A stretch of 53,681 nt of DNA from an uncultured Phycisphaerales bacterium (GTDB lineage Bacteria > Planctomycetota > Phycisphaerae > WQYP01), in assembly GCA_903845195.1 (NCBI GenBank), contig CAIMWO010000043.1, positions 1 through 53,681 on the forward strand, written 5' to 3'. The notes under the pieces are model-generated. The model worked only from the letters and a program-made list of their open reading frames with translations, searched no databases and was not told the origin of the DNA. Shown here one piece after another: positions 1-8,549 of this stretch. Positions within the stretch are counted from its first letter, which is position 1, and the number at the start of each line of letters is the position of its first letter. A program made the translations under genes and the position numbers.

Positions 1-1
1 C

Positions 2-124
2 CGCCTCCGCCGCGCCGCCTTGAACATGCTCCAACGCGAGACCACCCGCAAGATCTCGATCCGCGCCAAACGTCTCCGCGCCGGCTGGGACCACAACTAC
101 CTGCTACTCATCCTTCAAACTTGA
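2..124 (+). CDS. C-terminal end of an unknown gene cut by the window edge
   Basis: An open frame runs from the first bases to a TGA and gives about 40 residues ending in WDHNYLLLILQT. It is rich in Arg and Leu. No start lies inside the window, so only the tail is visible. The next gene, scpB, follows after about 70 bases on the same strand, so the two could share a transcript. The fragment does not resemble the end of ScpA, the usual partner of ScpB. The reading frame is uncoupled from any other evidence, so it may be non-coding. Confidence 0.4.
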   Translation, partial: RLRRAALNMLQRETTRKISIRAKRLRAGWDHNYLLLILQT

Positions 125-194
125 GAATGCGATTGCCCTGGCGATTGTGGCGGGTGGGCTGGACGATTGGGGGTTGGCCGGATAGATTGCCGGA

Positions 195-845
195 ATGAGT
201 GAAAATCCGAATCAGCCGACGGTGTCTGAAGAATCCTCGCAGCCGGTGGAGGCGAATCCGCCTGCGCAAGAGGTGAAGCCGCAAGCGGAGGCGGGGGGCA
301 CGGAGAGCCATTTGACGGCGGAATCGATGCCGTTGCTGCAGGTTGTGGAGGCGCTGCTGTTTTCGAGTGATATGCCGCTGAGTGCGGGGAAGCTGGCGGA
401 GACGGTGGGGTTGGATTCGTCGAAACCGGTGAAATTGGTGATTGAGGAATTGAATGCGGGATACGCGGCGCGTCAGGCGGCGTATCGTATTGAGGAACGG
501 GCGGGGGGATACCAGTTGCTGACATTGCCGCAGTACGCGGAATACATCGAGCGTCTGGTGCGCAAGAAGGATGAAGGGCGGCTTACGCCGGCCTCGCTGG
601 AGACGCTGGCGATCGTGGCGTACAAGCAGCCGCTGACGCGTGCGGATGTGGAGGCGATTCGGGGTGTGGTGTGCGGGGAGGTGCTGCGTTCGCTGATGGA
701 GCATAACCTTGTGAAGATTGTGGGGCGGGCGGAAGAGGTGGGACGTCCGATGCTGTACGGCACGACGCGGTACTTTCTGGAAGTGTTCGGGCTGGCGAGT
801 TTGAAGGACTTGCCGAAGTCGGACTCGCTGAAAGAGCCGAAGTAG
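195..845 (+). CDS. scpB: Segregation and condensation protein B (ScpB)
   Basis: ScpB is the kleisin-associated winged-helix subunit of the bacterial SMC condensin complex and works with ScpA and SMC on the nucleoid during chromosome segregation. The protein has 216 residues. Residues about 45-200 match the family: VVEALLFSSDMPLSAGKLAE at the first winged helix, and LETLAIVAYKQPLTRADVEA followed by IRGV in the second. The first 44 residues are a Pro/Glu-rich tail not typical of the core family. The ATG has no strong Shine-Dalgarno sequence. No scpA or smc is visible here, although in many genomes scpA lies directly upstream. The family assignment is secure; the N-terminal extension may be an annotation choice, since an internal Met (MPLLQ) starts the conserved part. 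Confidence 0.93.
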   Translation: MSENPNQPTVSEESSQPVEANPPAQEVKPQAEAGGTESHLTAESMPLLQVVEALLFSSDMPLSAGKLAETVGLDSSKPVKLVIEELNAGYAARQAAYRIEERAGGYQLLTLPQYAEYIERLVRKKDEGRLTPASLETLAIVAYKQPLTRADVEAIRGVVCGEVLRSLMEHNLVKIVGRAEEVGRPMLYGTTRYFLEVFGLASLKDLPKSDSLKEPK

Positions 846-846
846 T

Positions 847-1590
847 TCAGTCTTCGCCGAGGTAGGCTTTGCGAACTTGGTCGTTGCCGCGGACTTCGGG
901 GGCGGGGCCTTCGAGGGCGATGTTGCCGGTTTCGAGGACGTAGGCGTAGTGGGCGATTTGCAGGGCCATGTGGGCGTTTTGTTCGACGAGCAGGACGGTG
1001 GTTCCCTGCTGATTGATGGTGCGAATCACGTGGAAAATCTGTTCGACCAGAATGGGGGCGAGGCCGAGGGAGGGTTCGTCGAGCAGGAGCAGTTTGGGGC
1101 TGCTCATGAGGGCGCGGCCGATGGCGAGCATTTGTTGTTCGCCGCCGGAAAGGGTGCCGGCCATTTGTTTCTGGCGTTCGCGGATGCGGGGGAAGAGTTC
1201 GAAGACGCGTCGGCGGTCGCTCTCCAGTTTGGTTCGGTCGGACTGCAGGTAAGCGCCGAGGTCGAGGTTTTCGCGGACGGACATGTTGGGGAAGATGCCG
1301 CGACCTTCGGGGACGTGGCTGACGCCGGCGGCGACGATTTTGTGGGCGGGGGTGCGATGCAGTTGGAGGGTTCGATCGGGTGTGTAGTTGATGGCGCCTG
1401 AGGCGGCGGGTAGCAAGCCGGAGATGGTGCGGAGGAGCGTCGATTTTCCGGCACCATTGGCCCCGATGAGGCAGACGATTTTTCCGGGCATGACCCGCAG
1501 AGTGACACCATGGAGAGCCTCAATGGCCCCATAGCGTGCCACGAGATGATCCACGAACAATATCGGCTCAGTTGCCGTCGCACTGGTCAT
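847..1590 (-). CDS. livF: ABC transporter ATP-binding protein, LivF type
   Basis: This 247-residue cytoplasmic ATPase is of the type that powers branched-chain amino-acid uptake (LivF). Visible motifs are Walker A GANGAGKST (residues 43-51), signature LSGGEQQ, Walker B LLLLDEPSLGLAP, and the H-loop region in TTVLLVEQNAH. SHVPEGRGIFPNMSVRENL is characteristic of LivF. It starts 3 bases after the stop of sppA, so it is probably translated from the same mRNA. The other usual liv genes (livG, permeases livH/livM, binding protein) are not adjacent, so it either serves a transporter encoded elsewhere or one located beyond the window. The substrate is inferred from family only. Confidence 0.88.
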   Translation of the reverse strand: MTSATATEPILFVDHLVARYGAIEALHGVTLRVMPGKIVCLIGANGAGKSTLLRTISGLLPAASGAINYTPDRTLQLHRTPAHKIVAAGVSHVPEGRGIFPNMSVRENLDLGAYLQSDRTKLESDRRRVFELFPRIRERQKQMAGTLSGGEQQMLAIGRALMSSPKLLLLDEPSLGLAPILVEQIFHVIRTINQQGTTVLLVEQNAHMALQIAHYAYVLETGNIALEGPAPEVRGNDQVRKAYLGED

Positions 1591-1593
1591 GCG

Positions 1594-3432
1594 TTACTTG
1601 TTCTCCTCGACGATGCCGACGGGGAGGGACATCAGGACGCGTTCTTTCTGAAGCACGTTCACGAGGTTCAGGACGCGGAGTGCTTCGGCGCGGTATTCGG
1701 CGGGCATGGCTTTGAGAGCGGCTTGAGTTTCGAGGGGCATCGAGGCGTCCATCGTCAGGCCTTCACGCAGGATATCGGCGAAGGTTTTGGCTTCGGGGAG
1801 GACGAGAATCTGGTAATTCTTTTCGATGCCGGCGGTTTTGGCGGCCGCGGCGATGGTGTCCTGCAGCGTGCCGACGGTATCGACGAGGCCCGCTTTTTTG
1901 CCGGCGACGCCGGTGTAGAGACGGCCCTGGGCGACATCATCGATTTTCAGGACTTTGCCGGCGCGGGCTTCCATGACGCGGCTGGTGAAGGTGGCGTAGA
2001 CTTCTTCCATTTGCGCGGTGAGGTAGGTGCGTTCATCATCGGAGAACGGCCGGAGCATGCTGAGCATTTCGGCATGTTTGCCGCGGGATACGGTTTCGAC
2101 GTTGATGCCGGCCTTGTCGAGGAGGCCTTTGAAGATGATTTTGCCGCCGACGACGCCGATGGATCCGGTGATGGTGTTGGGGTTGGCGGTGATGGAGCGT
2201 CCGGCGCAGGCGATGTAATAACCGCCACTGGCTGCAAGGCGGCCCATGGAGACGGTGATGGGTTTCTTTTTGTCGGCGTCCTTGAGGACGGTCCAGATTT
2301 CATCCGAGGCGCTGGCCGATCCGCCGGGCGAATCGATGCGCAAGACGATGGCTTTGACCAGGTTGTCTTTCAGGGCCTTGTCCACGGCGGTGCGGATGGT
2401 GGCGGGGGTGACGACATTGGTGTTTCCTTCGGCGCCGGGGTAGTCAGGCATGATCTGGCCGGTGGCGTAGATCACAGCGACGGCGGGTTCGCGGGTGCGA
2501 CTGGTGGTTTTGGGGGTGCTGAGCATGGAGAGGAAGCCGAAGGGGCTGTCGAGGTCGATGTTTTTCTTTTTTGGCTGGCCGTAGTCTTCGACGAGGAGAG
2601 CGCCGCCGGGGAACTGGGTATCGATCCAGGCTTCGAGTTTGTCGCGGGTGAGGGTCCAGTCGACGAGGCCGAGTTCTTTGGCGCGTTTGCCGGTGAGCCA
2701 GCCTTCATCGATGGCTTTTTTGACGGTGTCTTCATCCATGTTGGGGCGGTTTTCGTCGATGGTTTTGACGATTTGGCCATAGAGGCCGTCGACGAGTCCT
2801 TCGATCTGGGCACGGTATTCGGGGCTGGCGGTCTTCCGCATGAAGGGTTCTTCAGCGCCTTTGTACTTGCCGACCTGGATGAAGTCGGCATCCATGCCCA
2901 GTTTTTCGAGGGTGCCTTTGAAGAAGAGCATGTTGAGCGAGACGCCGGGCATGAGCAGGTTGCCGTTCTCGGGCATGATGACGCGATCGGCGTGGGAGGC
3001 GAGGAGGTAGGTGGCGGTGGTGAAATCGGACGCGTAGATGGCGACGGTCTTGTGGGCTTTGCGCAGGGTGAGGAGTTGCTGGCCGAGCTCGTGGGCTTGA
3101 TTGAGGGAGAGTGAGAAGCCGGAGACGTCGAAGACGAGGCCGGCGAGGGTATCGTCTTTGGCGGCTTTGTTGAGAGTGACGATGAGGCTGGACATGGCGG
3201 GGGATTTGGCGGGGCTGTTGGCGTTGAATACGGAGAAGTTGAAGGACTCCGGGCGTTCGCGGAGCTCATCGGTGAGCTTGAGGAACGCCACGTGGGCTTT
3301 TTTGGCGGGGGCTGGGGCGGTGGCGGTGGTGGTTGAGGGGGATGTGGTGGTGGTAGTCGTCGGTGCGGTGGTTTGGCCGAGGGCGGGGAGGCAGAGGGCA
3401 CAGAGGGAAAGGAGGGCGGCGAAGCGTTTCAT
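1594..3432 (-). CDS. sppA: Signal peptide peptidase SppA, double-domain S49 family
   Basis: SppA is a membrane-anchored serine peptidase that degrades cleaved signal peptides. The protein of 612 residues matches the long two-domain form (E. coli SppA is 618). The catalytic Lys is in the N-terminal domain at VGKYKGAEEPF and the Ser in the C-terminal domain at AASGGYYIACA; ITGSIGV follows as in the family. The ATG at 3432 was chosen because GAGGAGA lies about 6 bases upstream and the product then begins MKRFAALLSLCALCLPALGQ, a good signal sequence; an ATG further upstream lacks both. A Thr/Pro/Ala-rich linker (residues about 22-50) follows. livF is 3 bases downstream. This is one of three S49/ClpP-class peptidases in the window. 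Confidence 0.93.
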   Translation of the reverse strand: MKRFAALLSLCALCLPALGQTTAPTTTTTTSPSTTTATAPAPAKKAHVAFLKLTDELRERPESFNFSVFNANSPAKSPAMSSLIVTLNKAAKDDTLAGLVFDVSGFSLSLNQAHELGQQLLTLRKAHKTVAIYASDFTTATYLLASHADRVIMPENGNLLMPGVSLNMLFFKGTLEKLGMDADFIQVGKYKGAEEPFMRKTASPEYRAQIEGLVDGLYGQIVKTIDENRPNMDEDTVKKAIDEGWLTGKRAKELGLVDWTLTRDKLEAWIDTQFPGGALLVEDYGQPKKKNIDLDSPFGFLSMLSTPKTTSRTREPAVAVIYATGQIMPDYPGAEGNTNVVTPATIRTAVDKALKDNLVKAIVLRIDSPGGSASASDEIWTVLKDADKKKPITVSMGRLAASGGYYIACAGRSITANPNTITGSIGVVGGKIIFKGLLDKAGINVETVSRGKHAEMLSMLRPFSDDERTYLTAQMEEVYATFTSRVMEARAGKVLKIDDVAQGRLYTGVAGKKAGLVDTVGTLQDTIAAAAKTAGIEKNYQILVLPEAKTFADILREGLTMDASMPLETQAALKAMPAEYRAEALRVLNLVNVLQKERVLMSLPVGIVEENK

Positions 3433-3463
3433 CAAGATTCTCCTCGTAAGGGTGTACGAGGGA

Positions 3464-3492
3464 ATCTTACTCGAGACTGGCGCTGCAACCAA
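3464..3492 (-). promoter_or_regulatory. Possible sigma-70-type promoter for sppA-livF
   Basis: On the minus strand TTGGTT (3492-3487) is followed, after a 17-base spacer, by TAAGAT (3469-3464), about 31 bases before the sppA start. The spacing is ideal but the hexamers match the consensus only at 3 and 4 positions. Confidence 0.35.
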
Positions 3493-3535
3493 AATGGTGG
3501 GATTTGCAATCACCGCCGCTGCGACCCATGGCCGG

Positions 3536-3898
3536 TCATTCTAGGGAGGTCAGTGCCGTAGGGACATCGAGGCAGAGCGGAAAGACTTTGTCCAGACGCG
3601 TCACGTTGAAGAGGAAACGTATGTTTTCGGAGACGTTGGCCAGCACGACTTTTCCATCAAAGCGTTCGAGCCATTTGAGGAAGGTGACCAGGGCTCCGAA
3701 ACATGCGGATTCCATGTAGCGGACGGTATCGAAATCGAGGACGAAGCGGGTGCTTTTGCCTTCGTTGAGGAGGGCGAGCAATTGGGTTTGCAGTTCTTCG
3801 GAGGTGCGTGAGTCCAATTCGCGGGTCTGGACGGTGACGACGCAGACGCCCGAGACGTATTCGACGGAGAGCAGTTCTTTAATCGGATGTTGTGGCAT
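3536..3898 (-). CDS. STAS-domain protein (anti-sigma factor antagonist-like)
   Basis: A 120-residue single STAS domain. Proteins of this type (SpoIIAA/RsbV) bind an anti-sigma kinase and are switched off by phosphorylation of one Ser. The aligned site here is MESACFGAL, with Ser64 in the place of the phospho-Ser of the DSSGLG motif of SpoIIAA, so the switch residue is kept while the motif around it is unusual (E-S-A-C-F-G). LDFDTVRYMES is the preceding beta strand. No anti-sigma kinase, phosphatase or sigma factor is adjacent; the gene stands alone between sppA and the divergent speA. The partner is therefore unknown. Start ATG is the only good candidate. Confidence 0.85.
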   Translation of the reverse strand: MPQHPIKELLSVEYVSGVCVVTVQTRELDSRTSEELQTQLLALLNEGKSTRFVLDFDTVRYMESACFGALVTFLKWLERFDGKVVLANVSENIRFLFNVTRLDKVFPLCLDVPTALTSLE

Positions 3899-4199
3899 GG
3901 CTCACCTGCTGGCCTCCCTGAGCGCTATCGGCCTGCGACCCGTGGGGGTTTAACGCTGGCGCCGGTGTTAGGGGGTGATCGGGTGGCGGACGCGGTCCGG
4001 AAAGAAGGGGGGCGGGAGAGAATCTCCGCGTTCGGCAAGATTGGTCATCGGGTGTCGGATAATTCCGCTGTTTTCTTAAAAACAATCGCGTATGATGGGG
4101 TCTTACGCTTGAAGTTTCTCTCAGAAGATTCTTTTCGATGCGCCAGTCGTTCGGGCGAGAAGACGTGGGTTCCGACCGTTGCAGGGGTTTGAACAAAAT
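3899..4199. other. 301-base divergent intergenic region between the STAS gene and speA
   Basis: I see no gene here. It must hold the divergent promoters. The best -10-like hexamer for speA is TATGAT at 4091-4096, but the 17-base position upstream (CTGTTT) is a poor -35. The first 130 bases are very G-rich. No riboswitch-like fold was recognised by eye. Confidence 0.6.
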
Positions 4200-6143
4200 A
4201 TGGACCTCATCAAAAGTATGAAGCAGTGGACGATCCAGGATTCGGCGGATGTCTACAGCATTAAGAATTGGGGCAAGGGATACTTCGGGATTAACGAAGA
4301 AGGCAACGTTTCGGTCCATCCCAACAAACGTGAAGCCCAATCGATCGATCTGAAACGCCTGGTCGATGAGCTCATTCTGCGCGGGATCAACCTTCCGGTG
4401 CTGGTTCGATTCACGGATATCCTGAAGCACCGCGTGGGAGAAATTCACGAGGCGTTCAGCAACGCCATCACCGAGAATGCGTACCAGGGGGGGTATTCCT
4501 GCGTTTATCCCATCAAGGTCAATCAGCAGCGGCACGTGGTGGAGGAAATCGTCGAGTTCGGCAAGCCGTACGGATTTGGACTCGAAGCAGGTTCGAAGCC
4601 GGAACTGCTGGCGGTGCTGGCGCTATCCAATAACGGCGAGGCGCCGATCATCTGCAACGGATTCAAGGATGACGAATTCATCGAGATGGTGATCCTGGCG
4701 CAGAAGCTGGGGAAGAAAGTCATTCCGGTGGTGGAGAAATTTTCCGAACTGGAGTTGATTCTCAAGTATGCGGAGAAACATGGCGTGCGGCCGGCGATCG
4801 GGGTGCGGGTCAAACTGGCGACGAAGGGGTCGGGGCGATGGGAATCTTCGGCGGGGGTGCGATCGAAGTTCGGGCTGTTTGTGGCGGAGCTTCTGAAGGC
4901 ACTCGATTACCTCAAAGAACGCAACATGGCGGATTGCCTGAAGCTGCTGCACTTTCACCTGGGCAGCCAGATCACCAATATCCGCACGGTGAAGACGGCA
5001 CTGAACGAAGCGGCGCGGATTTATGCGGAGTTGGCGCGGGCGGGGGCGGGCATGGAATACATCGATGTCGGCGGGGGGCTGGGCATCGACTACGACGGTT
5101 CGCAGACCAATTTCGAATCATCGATCAATTACTCCCTGCAGGAATATGCTTCCGACGTGGTCTTTCGCGTCAAGACGGTCTGCGATGAGGCGGGGGTGAA
5201 GCATCCGCACATCATTTCGGAGTCGGGGCGGGCGATGGTCGCCTATCATAGTCTGCTGGTGTTCAATGTGCTGGGGGTTTCGGGGTTCGATTTGTTTGAT
5301 GTGCCCAAGACGCTGCCGCCATCGGCGGGCATCGGCGAGGAAATTCCGCAGCCGGTTCGCGACCTTTTCGATTCGTTCCGCGAGGTGACGAAGAAGAATT
5401 TTCAGGAGGTCTATCACGATGCCATTCAGCAGCGTGATGAGGCCCTTAATCTGTTCAACCTGGGGTATCTATCGCTGGAGTTGCGGTCGCTGACGGAGAA
5501 ACTTTTCTGGGGGATCTGCGGGAAGATACTCAAGATCGTCAAAGAGTCGGATTTTGTGGGCGATGATTTTGAGTCGCTGGAGGCCCAGCTTTCCGATACG
5601 TATTTCTGCAATTTTTCGTTGTTTCAGTCCATGCCCGACTCGTGGGCGATCAAGCAGTTGTTTCCGGTGATGCCGATCCATCGGCTCAAGGAAGAGCCGA
5701 CGCGGCACGGCGTGCTGGCGGACATCACGTGCGATTCGGACGGGAAAATCGACGCGTTTATTGATCTGCGCGATGTGAAGAAGACGCTGGAGCTGCACGA
5801 GTACGATGGGCGGGAATATTACATCGGGGCGTTCCTGGTGGGGGCGTACCAGGAGATTCTGGGGGATCTGCATAATCTGCTCGGCGATACGAATGCGGTG
5901 CACGTGCGCCTGGACGAAACCGGCAACCCGGCGATTGAAGAAGTGGTCCGCGGCGATACGGTGCGGGAAGTTCTTTCGGCGGTTCAGTTCAACGCTGATG
6001 AATTGATTTCCAAGATGCGCAAGCAGATCGAGGCGGCGGTTCGCGATAAGAAGCTTACGCTGGAGGAATCCACACAACTGATGCGCAGTTACGAAGAAGG
6101 GCTGCGCGGGTACACCTATCTGGAAGAGCCGAGCAGCTTCTGA
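4200..6143 (+). CDS. speA: Biosynthetic arginine decarboxylase (SpeA)
   Basis: SpeA is a PLP enzyme (alanine-racemase fold, group IV decarboxylase) that converts arginine to agmatine for putrescine and spermidine synthesis. The product has 647 residues, the usual length (about 630-660). The PLP lysine is K106 in YPIKVNQQ; HFHLGSQITNIR and DVGGGLGIDYDGS are the conserved cofactor-binding loops; ITCDSDGKID near residue 515 is the C-terminal active-site motif. I chose the ATG at 4200; an in-frame TTG at 4179 would add seven residues. AGGGG lies about 12 bases before the ATG, a weak site. No speB/agmatinase neighbour is visible. The assignment is firm. Confidence 0.95.
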   Translation: MDLIKSMKQWTIQDSADVYSIKNWGKGYFGINEEGNVSVHPNKREAQSIDLKRLVDELILRGINLPVLVRFTDILKHRVGEIHEAFSNAITENAYQGGYSCVYPIKVNQQRHVVEEIVEFGKPYGFGLEAGSKPELLAVLALSNNGEAPIICNGFKDDEFIEMVILAQKLGKKVIPVVEKFSELELILKYAEKHGVRPAIGVRVKLATKGSGRWESSAGVRSKFGLFVAELLKALDYLKERNMADCLKLLHFHLGSQITNIRTVKTALNEAARIYAELARAGAGMEYIDVGGGLGIDYDGSQTNFESSINYSLQEYASDVVFRVKTVCDEAGVKHPHIISESGRAMVAYHSLLVFNVLGVSGFDLFDVPKTLPPSAGIGEEIPQPVRDLFDSFREVTKKNFQEVYHDAIQQRDEALNLFNLGYLSLELRSLTEKLFWGICGKILKIVKESDFVGDDFESLEAQLSDTYFCNFSLFQSMPDSWAIKQLFPVMPIHRLKEEPTRHGVLADITCDSDGKIDAFIDLRDVKKTLELHEYDGREYYIGAFLVGAYQEILGDLHNLLGDTNAVHVRLDETGNPAIEEVVRGDTVREVLSAVQFNADELISKMRKQIEAAVRDKKLTLEESTQLMRSYEEGLRGYTYLEEPSSF

Positions 6144-6193
6144 AGATTTGTGAGTCTGTCGCGATGGCAGGCATGGCCGGTGCGCGGAGCAAC

Positions 6194-6222
6194 TTGACGC
6201 ACGTCTGGAGTGGGTGGATAAT
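6194..6222 (+). promoter_or_regulatory. Sigma-70-type promoter for the zinc-ribbon membrane protein
   Basis: TTGACG (6194-6199), spacer of exactly 17 bases, then GATAAT (6217-6222): 5 of 6 matches at each hexamer. It lies about 57 bases before the ATG of the next gene, after the speA stop. Confidence 0.65.
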
Positions 6223-6279
6223 TTTTTTGGGGAGGGAGATGACAGCACTTTCGCGTGGGATTGACAGCGAGGTTTGATC

Positions 6280-8508
6280 ATGATCATTCTTGTCGGGTGC
6301 GAGCGTTGTCGGCAGCAGTACAAGGTTGACGACGAGCTCGTTGGAAAACGCGTCAAGTGCCGAAATTGCGGGGCGGCCATTCTCGTGCAGGCACCGCCTG
6401 CGGAAAATCCGGTTCATCATGCAGGTTCATCGGATGATGTGTTTGCGGTGTTAGATGGTACGCCTGGCCACCATAGGACGGCGGGCTCATCGGCGGAATC
6501 TCAAGCGGGGCGTTGCCCGCATTGCGACGCGGCGCTGGGTAAGAATGCGGTCGTGTGCGTGGCGTGCGGGTACGATACACGCACCGGCCAGATACGGGAT
6601 TTTACGGCGGCTGCGCCAACGGATGTCCGGGCAAGCAGCAAACGCGCCAAGCGTTTTCGACGCATCCGTGGTTCCGAACTGGCCAATACCATTGATAGTT
6701 ACGCGGGTCTGGTGGTGGCGCTGACGGTTGTGGGGGGATTGGCGGCGTGGGTGGTGCACCTGGTGCGCGCCGGCGGGTTCAGTCTTTACCACGTCATTCC
6801 GATAGCCGTAGTGCTGGCCGTTCTAATGGGCGTTGTTACTCCGTTGATCCTGCTGGGCATTCGCATTGCGTCGCTGATCGCCAATTTTGAGCCACGGTCA
6901 GATACTTATACGCGGGTGCTGATCGCGGTGATGCTGCCATTTGGCATCAGTCTTCTTTGCTCGTCGCAGTCCGGGGAGAATGCGGGATTTCATGACGCGA
7001 TCACCGGCGCGTGGTTTCTGGCGCCGGCGCTGTTCCTGTATCTGTTCCGTGCGGATCTTTATGAAATTGGATTGACGGCGGCGGCGGGGGTTGTGTCGCT
7101 GCTGGTCGGTTGCTGGGCGGCGGTGCTGATCGCGTCATTGCTGCCGCAGATCATTGGTCCACTGTATGCGGATGCGTTGCCGGAGGGGCCATGGGTAAGT
7201 CTCGCCACCGGCCATTCGCCGGTGGTCGCCGCAACGTCGCAGGAAGCGGATAAAACAGTAAGAACGCCCACGGGCCAGCACGTGGCGTCTGTTGAAACCG
7301 CGCACGTGCCGTCCACGAACAAGGCGACGATAGCGCCGGCGGTTACGGTTAACTCCGGAATAGTCTCGAATTTGAATGACTCGCATAGTTCATCGGTAAC
7401 GACGAGCAAGCCGCCGGTTGAGACAGTCAACGTGCCGGATACGATCAGGACACACACGGCGGCAGGTTCCGAGACGAAGCCGGCGCACAGTTTGATCTTC
7501 AGCCAATTAATGGCGGATCAACCTGAATTTCAGGATGTCCGCGAGGTGGTGGCGCCGTTGACGCCGTCGGGATGGATGGCGGTCGTCAAGAACGACAAGA
7601 ACGGGACGGTGATCGTGCAGCGGTGGTCGATCGATCCGCTCGCCAGGAAGGGAGAGCTTTCGTACCAGGAAGTTCCCAAGCAGCCGAACGTTTACGCCTT
7701 GGGCCCCAAGGGGGATGCGCTGGTGGTTCTCAGCCGCTTTCCGCGACTGCAGTTGACGATCGCATCTTTTGATGGCAAGCCGGCGCGCAGTATTCCGCTG
7801 AATGAGCCGGAAGCCACGCCGACGCTGTTGGGGTTCACCGATCCGGGGCATTTCATTGTGCGTTGGGACCGGAACGGTCAGACGGTGCTGCAGATATGGC
7901 AGGCGTTGTCCGGAATGGCGGTGCGCAAGATTAATGCGGAGCCTTTCGATGAAGGGCCGAACTGTTTTGCGGTGAGCAGCAATGGGCGTACGATTGCGAC
8001 GGCCAACAGCAAGCAGATCATGTTATACGATGCGCAATATGATGCGCAGTTTACTCCCGCGCCCAAGCGAATCTCGCCGATTTTGTCAACGGACGGTCAA
8101 TGTCTCGGCCTGGCGTTTTCGCCGGACAACTCGCGCATCGCGATTCGCGTACAGGCCTTCGATGTCAATAGTATTTTGACTTTCAATGTACAGACCCGAG
8201 CGTTAATAGGCACGAACATCCTTCCCAGCGATGACGCGAATAGAGTGAAGAATCCGCCGGTCGCCAATGGACTTCTGTGGCTGCACGACGGTTCGGGCTG
8301 GTTAGCCTGTGATGAGGGTATGTTCGAGACGGAGCGCGGGCGGAAAATCGGAGACGTCGAACGTTCCGGTATCTCTTCGGCTTATCTACCTACTGCCAAC
8401 ACGGTGTTGATGGTCTCCGAGCACGCTGATGGCAAGCGTGTTCTGGAGGTGGGGAGGCTGGACTTCGAGCGGATTCGCGGCCAGATCGAGGCGTTGAAGA
8501 AACACTGA
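6280..8508 (+). CDS. Membrane protein with two N-terminal zinc ribbons and a propeller-like C-terminus
   Basis: Unrecognised as a whole. The 742-residue protein has a modular layout. Residues 6-32 form a zinc finger of the MJ0042 type (CERCRQQYKVDDELVGK, then CRNC). Residues about 78-97 form a second ribbon (CPHCDAAL then CVACGYDTRTG), common in planctomycete membrane proteins. Four to five hydrophobic segments follow (about 140-290). A Thr/Ser/Val-rich linker (about 300-400) leads to a soluble C-terminal half with repeated strand patterns such as CFAVSSNGRTIATANSKQ and LGLAFSPDNSRIAIR, as in WD40-type blades. An ATG at 6280 with GAGG 8 bases upstream is preferred to TTG at 6274. A strong promoter precedes it. 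Topology suggests cytoplasmic ribbons and a sensor-like domain on one membrane face; the function is unknown. Confidence 0.75.
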   Translation: MIILVGCERCRQQYKVDDELVGKRVKCRNCGAAILVQAPPAENPVHHAGSSDDVFAVLDGTPGHHRTAGSSAESQAGRCPHCDAALGKNAVVCVACGYDTRTGQIRDFTAAAPTDVRASSKRAKRFRRIRGSELANTIDSYAGLVVALTVVGGLAAWVVHLVRAGGFSLYHVIPIAVVLAVLMGVVTPLILLGIRIASLIANFEPRSDTYTRVLIAVMLPFGISLLCSSQSGENAGFHDAITGAWFLAPALFLYLFRADLYEIGLTAAAGVVSLLVGCWAAVLIASLLPQIIGPLYADALPEGPWVSLATGHSPVVAATSQEADKTVRTPTGQHVASVETAHVPSTNKATIAPAVTVNSGIVSNLNDSHSSSVTTSKPPVETVNVPDTIRTHTAAGSETKPAHSLIFSQLMADQPEFQDVREVVAPLTPSGWMAVVKNDKNGTVIVQRWSIDPLARKGELSYQEVPKQPNVYALGPKGDALVVLSRFPRLQLTIASFDGKPARSIPLNEPEATPTLLGFTDPGHFIVRWDRNGQTVLQIWQALSGMAVRKINAEPFDEGPNCFAVSSNGRTIATANSKQIMLYDAQYDAQFTPAPKRISPILSTDGQCLGLAFSPDNSRIAIRVQAFDVNSILTFNVQTRALIGTNILPSDDANRVKNPPVANGLLWLHDGSGWLACDEGMFETERGRKIGDVERSGISSAYLPTANTVLMVSEHADGKRVLEVGRLDFERIRGQIEALKKH

Positions 8509-8549
8509 TTCCCGGGCGGCTGGCGATTTTCTGGGCAGGGGTGTGCGTT

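Noticed and set aside
1510..3114. A 534-codon plus-strand frame
   Set aside because: Antisense shadow of sppA and livF; Gly/Glu/Asp-rich translation with no domain.
3899..4199. Riboswitch or small gene upstream of speA
   Set aside because: No recognisable aptamer core or coding frame of adequate support.
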